Positions 57,077 through 64,000 of a stretch of 64,000 bases of DNA are shown one piece after another (position 1 is the first letter of the stretch; every line of letters begins with the position of its first letter). This DNA comes from Chloroflexota bacterium. Lineage in GTDB: Bacteria > Chloroflexota > UBA11872. Position numbers and translations under genes: made by a program. The notes below the pieces were generated by a model. It was not told the DNA's origin and did not search any database. It saw only the letters and a program-made list of their open reading frames with translations. Location: contig JAPPLN010000017.1 in NCBI GenBank assembly GCA_028874175.1, positions 1 through 64,000 of the forward strand, given 5' to 3'.

Positions 57077-57889
57077 TTAGGGAGTGACAGGAGGAACCCG
57101 TCCATTCCAGGGAGGGTTTAGCTGTCGGATGAGTCCATGCTCAACGGGTCCAGGGCTCGGGACTTGGTGAATCCACAAATCAACGGAGCGGCTGCAGCGC
57201 GATTCCCGCAGGATGTAGCTATTCACCTTGCAATTGGTGGACCGACCGTCCCATTTGCAGTTTCTTGCGTAAATCCTCGCGTGGCCGTTCGAGCCCCAGC
57301 GCTCTGCAAGATTCTCTGCCTTGCCGATGTAGGCGAGGGCACCCTCAACGGTCACTGCATAGATGCCGGAAGTTCGCGGCAGGCCTTGTACGTGGAAGCG
57401 GCAGAAGGGCCCCTTGCCGTGAGGGTTGAGATCCACGTCCCTTGGAAATTCGTGTGTGATCTCGAGCAGGGTTCCGTCAGGCTTGCGCTCCGGCTCGATT
57501 AAGGCGGCGTGGCCGAATTCGCAGTCGAGCAGGCAAATGACATCCGCAGTGGCGACTGGGGGGCTACCGGCTTTGGGTCGATTGGGTGCGATTCTGTCGT
57601 TCGGTGCCCTAGTGGTGGTCCGTTCCCGGACTCCGCTGCTGGCCCGCAGAAATGTCAGGGATTGCCCAGCAAGGTCAACCGCAGTGGCTTCCCATCCTGC
57701 TGCAAGCCATCCTCGACGGGCCTGAACTCGGCGGTCGTTCTTGGTATTTGCCCACCACCACTCTTTCGAACGCGCCGACGAGGGCAGCCGGTCTTGGAGG
57801 ATCTCTTCAATCTCGCTGAACGACGCTTGCCACTCGTCGCCTCCAAAGTCCGAGAGGAACCGCCGCAGTGGGCCGTACTTGTCGGTCAA
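57077..57889 (-). CDS. DUF7662-like domain fused to a GIY-YIG nuclease domain
   Basis: The 270-residue protein has two parts. Residues 1-80 carry the same domain as the protein at 11639 (DKYGPLRRFL, SEIEEIL, LPSSAR, WWWANT, RRGWLAAGWEATAV). A spacer follows, then a GIY-YIG nuclease: RTSGIYAVTVEGALAYIGKA (GIY and YIG), RWGSNGHARIYARN, and EHGLIRQLNPPWNGR with the catalytic glutamate. It probably cuts DNA under control of the first domain. TTG 57889 has GGGAAGAG a few bases before it; the frame extends to 57943 with no good ribosome site. GC is lower than average. Confidence 0.75.
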   Translation of the reverse strand: MTDKYGPLRRFLSDFGGDEWQASFSEIEEILQDRLPSSARSKEWWWANTKNDRRVQARRGWLAAGWEATAVDLAGQSLTFLRASSGVRERTTTRAPNDRIAPNRPKAGSPPVATADVICLLDCEFGHAALIEPERKPDGTLLEITHEFPRDVDLNPHGKGPFCRFHVQGLPRTSGIYAVTVEGALAYIGKAENLAERWGSNGHARIYARNCKWDGRSTNCKVNSYILRESRCSRSVDLWIHQVPSPGPVEHGLIRQLNPPWNGRVPPVTP

Positions 57890-57969
57890 ACGGCTCTTCC
57901 CATTAGAGGCTGTCGGCACTTGGCACAATTGAGGAACACGCAAGCTTGGCTGACTTGCCTGCAGTCATA

Positions 57970-58683
57970 TCAGCCGAAGAGGGCCGGGACTTCGTCGAGG
58001 CCGGTCACGGTGGCGGTGGGCGGCGGGAGCGTCGGTGGATAGGTGTCGCCGTCGCGGTTGAGCCAGATGGCGGTCCAGCCGGCCTGGATGGCGCCGGCGG
58101 CATCGTGGGCGGCCGAGTTGCCGATGAAGACGGCGGCCTGCGGCGGAATTCCAAGGCCTTCAAGGGCGGCCTCGAAGATGCGTGGGTCGGGCTTGAAGGC
58201 GTCGATGTCGCCGGCGACGATTACCCGGTCGACCCGGTCTTCCAGCCCGACGGCGTAGACCTCGCCCCACTGCACGTCGCTGGGGCCGTTGGTGATGATG
58301 CCGGTGACCTGGAAGCGCTCGTTCGCCCAGCGGATGGATGCGTCGGCGTCGGGGTAGAGCTCCAGGTTCTGGCGGGTCAGCAGGTCGTGGTCGTCGGTCA
58401 GTTGCCCGGGGTCGGCCAGGCCGGGGGCGCCGATGAAGGCGAGCACTTCGTTCCAGATGCGGATCCGGGTGACCCGAAAGTCGCCGACCTGGGGTATGTC
58501 CGTCCCGCGCCGCGTGCGGTCCTCGACGATGCGTGACTGGAGTTCGCGGAGCTGGTCCGGGGACTGATCCGGAATGCGGGCGGCCAGCCGGCCGGCCAGG
58601 GCGATGAGGGCCTTGCGCCGGGCCTTGCCGAAGTCGACCAGCGTGTCGTCGAGATCGAAGAAGAAGGCTCGGGCGTCGCACAT
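57970..58683 (-). CDS. HAD-superfamily hydrolase
   Basis: The 237-residue phosphatase-type protein has the four HAD motifs in order: FFFDLDDTLVDFG with nucleophile D10 and D12, TGIITNGPSD, DAFKPDPRIFEAAL with lysine, and AVFIGNSAAHDAAGA. The cap is of the helical type (C1) seen in phosphoglycolate phosphatase-like enzymes. Substrate unknown. It precedes the GIY-YIG gene in the same direction. Confidence 0.9.
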   Translation of the reverse strand: MCDARAFFFDLDDTLVDFGKARRKALIALAGRLAARIPDQSPDQLRELQSRIVEDRTRRGTDIPQVGDFRVTRIRIWNEVLAFIGAPGLADPGQLTDDHDLLTRQNLELYPDADASIRWANERFQVTGIITNGPSDVQWGEVYAVGLEDRVDRVIVAGDIDAFKPDPRIFEAALEGLGIPPQAAVFIGNSAAHDAAGAIQAGWTAIWLNRDGDTYPPTLPPPTATVTGLDEVPALFG

Positions 58684-58867
58684 AAGCAGGAGAGAAGCGT
58701 CGATTAGAGGACCGAACTGGAAGCAGCTTCAACCAGCATCCAGCAGCCCGCTGGACACCGCAACGGCAGAGCAGTTGTGCATGGAGCTAGCACCATGGTG
58801 TCGATCTAGGCAGCCTCGCCGCCAGTCGCGTGCCAGTCTTGTTTCTGTGCGTCACGGCGACCGCGAT

Positions 58868-59536
58868 TCATAGATGCGCGCCTTCCTTTGGCGAAGCTTG
58901 TAGTACCGGCTCCTGTGTTGCAGCAACTTGGGAGTGGTTTGTATACGTGCTCCAGGTTGGCGCGTAGTTTTCGGTCTGGTTACCCCAAGTGACCCAGCCG
59001 TGGCGAGATCCGCGCGCAAAAAGCTCGATTCGCGGTGCAGGACTACAAGATTCAATTACGGCGTACTGCTCATCAGGCTTTCGGCTATGCTCCCTCTTTC
59101 TCGAAATCAGAATGTTCTCCTGGCTTCGACCTGGGTCCAGAGTTCTTGCGTTCTTTCCGCGAACCCCAAATAGCAGAACTTCTGTTACGTTTCTAAAATA
59201 GAAGCCAACGCCGCGACGATCCGGTCCCCCGTCCTTTCTCACCTTGTACCAGATCAAATTAGTCTTGTAGTTGAAACCCCAGCACTCCATGACCCTGAGC
59301 CCTTCTGCTAAGAGGGCATTTGGAACCCATAAGTATAGATGTGCGGTATCGGCCGCGATGGACGCTACGGGAAGCTCGGAAATCTCCTGTAGCGAAAGGG
59401 TAGCGTACCGGGAAAGTCGCCTGTGCTCGGGGGCCATTTTTCCTGTGCGGTTTCGAAACTGCCACGGGGGGTCGGCAAGAATGGTTGAGAATCTTGTCTT
59501 GGCAGATGCAGCGAGCAGGCTCTCGGAATCGTTCAC
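58868..59536 (-). CDS. MT-A70-family DNA adenine N6-methyltransferase
   Basis: The 222-residue protein has the catalytic DPPW (22-25) in FSTILADPPWQFRNRTG. The SAM-binding region contains MECWGFNYKTNLIWYK, GVGFYFRNVTEVLLFGVRG, and KPDEQYAVIESCSPAPRIELFARG, with the final FARG motif. It should protect the site recognised by the restriction enzyme encoded just upstream. It starts three bases after the nuclease stop. Codon use is distinctly less GC-rich than the chromosome average. Confidence 0.9.
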   Translation of the reverse strand: MNDSESLLAASAKTRFSTILADPPWQFRNRTGKMAPEHRRLSRYATLSLQEISELPVASIAADTAHLYLWVPNALLAEGLRVMECWGFNYKTNLIWYKVRKDGGPDRRGVGFYFRNVTEVLLFGVRGKNARTLDPGRSQENILISRKREHSRKPDEQYAVIESCSPAPRIELFARGSRHGWVTWGNQTENYAPTWSTYTNHSQVAATQEPVLQASPKEGAHL

Positions 59537-59539
59537 ACT

Positions 59540-60130
59540 CTACTCTCCTGGGACGAATAGGCTAGACGTGATTCCGAATACGAGTATTGGGCAGCCGCCA
59601 CCGCCACCACCCTGCAGGCGCGGCAAGAGCTTGGACATATGGGTGGTTGACGCGCCGTATGACTCCCCTCTGTCCAGCCGATTAAAGATCTCCTGCAGAT
59701 CGTCAGCCCTAGTTATGATAATTCCTACGCTTACTGCACGCAAGTCAAAGAGCAGGCGGAAGTTGTTTAAGTCCCGATCATAGAACGGATCCTTGTTGTT
59801 CCATTCAATCTCGAGCGCTACGCGATTTCGAAAACAGTCGATCTTATGGGTTGGCTGGTCGCTCTCGCGTCCATCGACTACTACGGATGTCGCAAACTCC
59901 TTCTCAGACCAGCCGCGTCCGTACAAATAGGAATCGATGAAACGCGATACCTTGGATTTGTTCCCTCCCCGGGTTCTTATATAGTCTTCTAGGAGCCTAA
60001 ACTCGGTGAGCATACTGACCAGGTCACACCACTCGCTGCGAAAATCCTCCTTGAGGATTGCGCAGCTGTGGTTTGTCTCGTGTACTTCGTAGTGCGTTCT
60101 TATGAACGACGGCAGAAGGTCGACGCCCAA
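59540..60130 (-). CDS. BglII-family type II restriction endonuclease
   Basis: The 196-residue protein matches the BglII/BstYI family of restriction enzymes. The catalytic strand is HKIDCFRNRVALEIEW with D98, E107 and E109; BglII has D84, E93 and Q95 with the same spacing. DPFYDRDLNNFRLLFDLRA and YGASTTHMSKLLPRLQGGGG follow. It cuts DNA at a short palindrome (BglII-like GATC-centred sites are typical for the family, not shown here). The TTG start at 60130 is tentative. The methyltransferase gene follows three bases later. GC content is low. Confidence 0.85.
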   Translation of the reverse strand: MGVDLLPSFIRTHYEVHETNHSCAILKEDFRSEWCDLVSMLTEFRLLEDYIRTRGGNKSKVSRFIDSYLYGRGWSEKEFATSVVVDGRESDQPTHKIDCFRNRVALEIEWNNKDPFYDRDLNNFRLLFDLRAVSVGIIITRADDLQEIFNRLDRGESYGASTTHMSKLLPRLQGGGGGGCPILVFGITSSLFVPGE

Positions 60131-60283
60131 CGCTATTTATCGGCCCCCAGATGCCGTGATCTCCTGGGAGGAGAACGTGACGCCTGGAGTGTGAGGCCGC
60201 CCGGTACCCATCACAAGAGAGAGAGTATCGGGCTAGTGGCGTTGGATCCAGTGCCGACGGGATCCCAGAGCTGCCTTCTGTAT

Positions 60284-61603
60284 TCAGGCCGCCCGGTGGC
60301 GCCAGAGGACGCCGCCGGCGTCGCGGACGATGAGGCGGTCGTCGGTGATGGCGTTGGGGGGCGTGGCGGCGATTTCGGCGGCGACGGCGTCGGGGTTCTC
60401 GTAGCCGATGTTCATGCGGGCGCAGGCGTCGGGCGGAATGGCGGTGGCGATGCGCACGTCGATGCGGGGCACTTCGCGGCCGCCGACCATGCGGCCCTCG
60501 CCTTTGACCAGGGCGCTGCCGTTCAGGGCCAGCGGAGTGGCGCCGGCGCGCTGCCAGGACTCGGGCCGCGACAGGAAGTAGGCGTAGGTGTGGTAGCCGA
60601 TGGCGCTGATCAGCTCGCCGTGGGCGTCGGAGATCGAGTCGATATTGGGCGCCCAGACCACCAATTCGCCGCCGTCCGCCACGGCGTCCTCAGTCTTGAG
60701 CACTCCCTTGGCACCGGTCCAGAAGTCCGGATAGAGCCAGCTGCCATCCTTGCGCTGGGGCAGGGCCGCCACGACGCGACGAACGCGACGCGGGACGTAG
60801 CGGATGTTGACGGCGGCGCTCAATTTGGCGGCGAGCTCGACACATTCACGCCAGCCGTCCGGCTGCACGAACGCGCCGTTGATCGCGTCGCTGTCGTCGT
60901 CGATGACCAGCCCGATGGAGGTGATGGGCACCGGCAGGTTCAGCGCCATGTCGTCGATCAGGTCTCGCACCGGGTTGGGCATCACGCCGTGGATGCCGCG
61001 GTTGGTGCGGAGGCTGCCGATGGCGTGGAGCAGGCTGATCATTTCGGGTCCCGAGACGCCGGGGAAGATCTGCTTGGCCCCGCCGGCGAAGCCGGCGACC
61101 TCGTGCGGCTGCACGCGGGTCAGCAACACCAGGCGGTCGTACTCCAGCAGCCTGGCGTTGACGCGGATGCGCATGTCGGTGTCGAAGCCCAGCAGCGAGG
61201 CGTACCGGCGGTTCTCGCCGAAGCGGTCCAGCTGATCGTCCAGCGGGACCACGCCCAGCGGCGTCAGGGCGTCCGGGTTGTCCCAGTCGTGGTCAAAGAC
61301 GGTGCTGCGGGGGTAGCGGTTCTCGCCGAAGACCCAGGCGTACTTCTCGGCCTCGGACATGGGTCCGTGGGTGCCCTGGGCGATCATGGCGTCCACGCGG
61401 TCGGCGCGGCCGTCGACGGCGTCGTGGATGGCGCGGAAGACGTCGGCCACGGGGGCCTTGCGGGTGGAGTCCGGGACCAGCACCAAGAAGCGGCGCTCGC
61501 CGGCGGGTGAGGCGCGCATGGCCTCGGCGACGACGGCGCAGGCATCGTCCATGCTGATGGCGGGGGCGCCGACGGCTTGGAGGACGCCGTTAGAGGAGGT
61601 CAT
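60284..61603 (-). CDS. larA: LarA-like lactate racemase family protein (DUF2088)
   Basis: The 439-residue protein aligns with LarA-type racemases: LVPDSTRKAP (45-52) and MIAQGTHGPM with catalytic/binding residues, then PHEVAGFAGGAKQIFPGVSG, the segment carrying a key lysine in nickel-pincer enzymes. True LarA depends on the pincer cofactor made by LarB, LarC and LarE, none of which is present here. LarA homologues can act on other hydroxyacids or sugars. ATG 61603 has AGGGGAG six bases upstream. A fragment of the same 5' end lies at 61850-61901. Confidence 0.82.
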   Translation of the reverse strand: MTSSNGVLQAVGAPAISMDDACAVVAEAMRASPAGERRFLVLVPDSTRKAPVADVFRAIHDAVDGRADRVDAMIAQGTHGPMSEAEKYAWVFGENRYPRSTVFDHDWDNPDALTPLGVVPLDDQLDRFGENRRYASLLGFDTDMRIRVNARLLEYDRLVLLTRVQPHEVAGFAGGAKQIFPGVSGPEMISLLHAIGSLRTNRGIHGVMPNPVRDLIDDMALNLPVPITSIGLVIDDDSDAINGAFVQPDGWRECVELAAKLSAAVNIRYVPRRVRRVVAALPQRKDGSWLYPDFWTGAKGVLKTEDAVADGGELVVWAPNIDSISDAHGELISAIGYHTYAYFLSRPESWQRAGATPLALNGSALVKGEGRMVGGREVPRIDVRIATAIPPDACARMNIGYENPDAVAAEIAATPPNAITDDRLIVRDAGGVLWRHRAA

Positions 61604-61642
61604 ATTTGCTCCCCTGCGAGGCATGGGTCATTTTGATCTTCA

Positions 61643-61850
61643 AGCAACGAAGGCCATCGCCCCAACCTTCTCCCAGGGGAGACGTTCGAGTTACCTGAGG
61701 TTGCTTGCGCGGAAGACCCCTCACCGGTTTCGGCCGGGGACGGCCGAACCTGCCTCTCCCCCAGGAGAGGGTAAGAATCGGCGCGGCCCTGAATAACCTG
61801 ACGTCCCACACAAGTGCTCCCCCAGGAGAGGAATTGAGGGCGGCCGCCTC
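61643..61850. repeat. dispersed palindromic repeat, copy D
   Basis: The copy includes CCCCAACCTTCTCCCAGGGG, TTACCTGAGGTTGCTTGCG, CGGAAGACCCCTCACCGG, an arm TTTCGGCCGGGGACGGCCGAA that folds on itself, and the hairpin CTCTCCCCCAGGAGAG. A further AGTGCTCCCCCAGGAGAGG forms a second hairpin. It separates the intact larA gene from its 5' relic and occupies most of the gap before pepF. Confidence 0.7.
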
Positions 61851-61901
61851 AGCCGTTTCCGTGGCTGGGGAGACTACGGCTCGGAGGACGCCGTTGGGCA
61901 T
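61850..61901 (-). pseudogene. relic of the 5' end of a larA-like gene
   Basis: After GGGAGG, ATG 61901 opens MPNGVLRAVVSPATETAE on the minus strand. This parallels the intact protein's NGVLQAVGAPAISMDDA, and the DNA GGAGGACGCCGTT is shared. The frame then enters the repeat. It starts three bases after the pepF stop, so the ribosome site is intact but the gene is lost. Confidence 0.6.
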
Positions 61902-61903
61902 CG

Positions 61904-63718
61904 TTACCTCCCGGCCTCGGCGGCCATGGCTTCGGCTTCGCGAACGAGGTCGCCGAGGACGCGTACGCCGCCGTCCCAGAAAGTGGGGTCGGCGAGGTCG
62001 ATGCCGAAGGGTTCGAGCAGCGCGTTGGGGCTGACGGATCCGCCCCTGGACAGCATTTCGATGTAGCGCGGTTCGAACTCGTCGCCCTGTTCCTGGTAGC
62101 GCTGCAGCAGGCCGAGCACCAGCAGGTCGCCGAAGGCGTAGGCGTGGACGTAAAAGGGCGAGCCGATGAAGTGGGGGATGTAGCTCCACCAGATGCGGTA
62201 GTCGTCGCGCAGGGTGACCGAGCCGTCGAACATCTCGCCGTTGGCCTCGGACCAGAGGTCGCTGAGGCGGTCCGACGAAAGCTCGCCCTCCTCGCGGCGG
62301 GCCTGGTGGGCGCGGAACTCGAAGTTGTGCATGGCGATCTGGCGGAAGACCGTGGCGAAGTGGTCCTCGATCTTGCTGGCCAGCAGGCCCAGGCGGGCGG
62401 CGGCCGTGGGCTGGGCGTCGAGCAGGCGGCGGAAGACGATCATCTCGCCGAAGACCGAGGCCGTCTCCGCCGTGGTCAGCGGCGTGTGGGCCTGCAGGTA
62501 GCCGACGCCGTAGGAGAGGTACTGGTGGACGGTGTGGCCGAGCTCGTGGGCCAGGGTCATCACGTCGCGGACGGTATCGGTGTAGCTGGCCAGGATGTAG
62601 GGATGGGTGCTGGGGGTGCCGCCCATGCTGAAGGCTCCGCCGCGCTTGGCGGGACGGAGTTCGGCGTCGATCCAGCGCTCGTCGAAGGCGCGCTGGGCGA
62701 TCCCGCCGAGGGTCTCGGAGAAGGCGTGGTAGCTCTCCAGCACGACCTCCTTGCCCGTGGTCCAGTCGTAGGAGGGCAGGTCGGCGCTGAGCGGGGCGTA
62801 GCGGTCGTAGTCGAAGAGCTCGTCCAGGCCCAGCAGGCGCTTTTTGAGCCGGTAGTAGCGCCCCACGATGGGGAAGCCGCGCACGCAGGCGGCCACCAGC
62901 GCATCGACCGACTCCTGGGTGATCTGGTTGGCCAGGTTGCGGGACGACATGGCGGTGGGATAGCTGCGCAAGCGGTCGTCGGTTGCGTGGTCCTGGAGAC
63001 GGACGTTGAAGACGTAGGTGAGGGGATGGAGGCTGTCGCGCAGGGCCTGCGTCATGCCTGCGGCCGCGGACTTGCGGGTGTCGCGGTCGGGGTGGTAGCT
63101 GAGGGCCAGGGTTTCGGCCTCGGTGAGGGTGCGGGTTTCGCCCTCGATGGTGACCTCGCAGGTCAGGCGGCTGGTGAGCTCGCCGAAGAGACGGCTCCAG
63201 GCGCGGCTGCCGGTGTTGGCCTTCTCGTCCAGCAACTGCTCTTCGCCCTCGGATAGCCGGTGGGGCTTGTAGCGGCGTTCGAGGCGCAGCAGGTAGGCGA
63301 AGTCCTTGAGGACCGGGTCGGCCAGCAGTTCCTCGGCCCGCTCGTCGTCCACCTCAATCCACTCCAGGTCGAAGAAGATCAGGTGCTTGTTGATGGCGGT
63401 GCCGCGTTCCTGGGTGAGGGCCACCAGGCGGCCGTGGGCCGGCTCGTCGGTTTTGCCGGCGTGCAGCAGGTGGGCGTAGATGGCCGGGTGGTCCATGGCC
63501 TCGTGGATGTCCTGCAACTCGGTGACGGCGTCGCGCAGGCCCGCCGCGTCCAGGCCGGCCACCTGCCCCCGGTAGCGCTTCTCAAACGCCGCGGCGCGCT
63601 CGGTTACCGCGTCCAGGTCCGTCGCGATTTTCGGATCGTCGGTGCTGTCGTACAGGATGCTCAGATCCCAGGTCACCCCGTCCGCGCTACTGGTCGGCGC
63701 CGTGGCCGTCGTAGTCAT
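61904..63718 (-). CDS. pepF: oligoendopeptidase F (M3 peptidase family)
   Basis: The 604-residue metallopeptidase hydrolyses peptides of about 7-17 residues in the cytoplasm. The zinc motif is TLAHELGHTVH (HExxH near 391-395), with the third ligand in the following ETASVFGEMIVF. The long helical N-terminal part (VTWDLSILYDSTDDPKIATD) is typical of PepF. The final segments contain FGIDLADPTFWDGGV. It has no signal peptide. No operon partner other than the larA-like relic lies downstream. Confidence 0.95.
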   Translation of the reverse strand: MTTTATAPTSSADGVTWDLSILYDSTDDPKIATDLDAVTERAAAFEKRYRGQVAGLDAAGLRDAVTELQDIHEAMDHPAIYAHLLHAGKTDEPAHGRLVALTQERGTAINKHLIFFDLEWIEVDDERAEELLADPVLKDFAYLLRLERRYKPHRLSEGEEQLLDEKANTGSRAWSRLFGELTSRLTCEVTIEGETRTLTEAETLALSYHPDRDTRKSAAAGMTQALRDSLHPLTYVFNVRLQDHATDDRLRSYPTAMSSRNLANQITQESVDALVAACVRGFPIVGRYYRLKKRLLGLDELFDYDRYAPLSADLPSYDWTTGKEVVLESYHAFSETLGGIAQRAFDERWIDAELRPAKRGGAFSMGGTPSTHPYILASYTDTVRDVMTLAHELGHTVHQYLSYGVGYLQAHTPLTTAETASVFGEMIVFRRLLDAQPTAAARLGLLASKIEDHFATVFRQIAMHNFEFRAHQARREEGELSSDRLSDLWSEANGEMFDGSVTLRDDYRIWWSYIPHFIGSPFYVHAYAFGDLLVLGLLQRYQEQGDEFEPRYIEMLSRGGSVSPNALLEPFGIDLADPTFWDGGVRVLGDLVREAEAMAAEAGR

Positions 63719-64000
63719 CCGTGCTCCCTAGCTGGCGGTCGTGAAGTCGGCGATGGCTGCATTATCGGCGGTTTTGGGGCGGGTGCGCGCGGCTGTCGCG
63801 ACGGCGTGTCGGGTTGGGGGTTAAGGGGGCGCGAGACCGCTAGGGCCGGATTTTTGGGGTGGAGAGGCGACAAAGCTTGGGGTCAGGGCGCGGCTGGGGC
63901 GAGAGCGACGCTGGCGGTTGCAGGGTGGCGGGTTGAGGCCGAGGGGATGCAGGCGGGCGAGGCGCGGGGGCATGAGGAACTCCGGGGACGGGGCCGGGGA
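63719..64000. other. window-end region upstream of pepF
   Basis: No gene that I can support. The first 50 bases must contain the pepF leader and promoter; GGATGACTACG before the start shows no good ribosome site. The remaining sequence is very G-rich on the plus strand and has no recognisable gene or repeat. Confidence 0.3.

Noticed and set aside
1-64000. tRNA, rRNA or CRISPR array
   Set aside because: No conserved T-loop patterns such as GGTTCGAATCC in a cloverleaf context, no rRNA motifs and no regularly spaced direct repeats were seen.

Overview
The window is a GC-rich stretch of bacterial chromosome carrying a replication origin (dnaA, a cluster of DnaA boxes, an AT-rich tract, parB and three parS sites). 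I read it as an uncultured Chloroflexota-like bacterium, possibly of the Dehalococcoidia/SAR202 type. This is inference: no rRNA, tRNA or other phylogenetic marker beyond dnaA, parB and sbcCD was seen. The supporting gene content is several Gfo/Idh/MocA oxidoreductases, a sulfatase-like hydrolase, a phytanoyl-CoA dioxygenase-family enzyme, LarA- and UxuA-like enzymes and many Thr/Pro-rich lipoproteins. That mix suits a heterotroph living on unusual sugars and organic acids.

Layout. 0-10 kb: an ArsR/VOC pair cut by the window edge, a DegT-type aminotransferase, a Nudix hydrolase, an AAC(3)-family acetyltransferase, two tandem 54-residue lipoproteins, two oxidoreductases and a GH32 beta-fructosidase. 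10-18 kb: a sugar-binding lipoprotein, a DUF7662-like/PIN gene pair bracketed by a truncated and a full copy of a propeller gene, a sulfatase-like hydrolase, a PhyH dioxygenase and an oxidoreductase. 18-24 kb: broken or orphan toxin-antitoxin remnants, sbcC/sbcD, and a tandem copy of a palindromic dispersed repeat. 23-33 kb: an isochorismatase-family hydrolase, a TAP-like peptidase, a PEP mutase/isocitrate lyase-family enzyme, parS, a vapBC pair with a CTG start, gloA and TerC. 33-37 kb: a duplicated PspC/LiaF-like envelope-stress module. 37-44 kb: sugar isomerase and esterase, LysM/SH3 lipoprotein-like protein, a bifunctional penicillin-binding protein and a VTT membrane protein whose start codon overlaps that of the PBP gene.

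44-49 kb is the origin: dnaA, oriC (46.34-46.62 kb), parB and a rhomboid protease whose first codons are a parS site. No parA is present. 49-57 kb holds a secreted propeller protein, an XRE regulator, OsmC, a UDG-like protein, a mannonate dehydratase-like enzyme with its oxidoreductase, a third parS and YbdK. 57-60 kb is an accessory island: a DUF7662-like/GIY-YIG fusion, a HAD hydrolase, and a lower-GC MT-A70/BglII-like restriction-modification pair. 60-64 kb ends with a LarA-like racemase, a relic of its 5' end behind a dispersed repeat, and oligoendopeptidase F.

Recurring themes are sugar oxidation and isomerisation without complete transport operons, and gene duplication followed by decay: at least five truncated relics sit near an intact relative. 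Start codons were chosen from Shine-Dalgarno spacing where visible. Domain assignments come from motif recognition without database searches.
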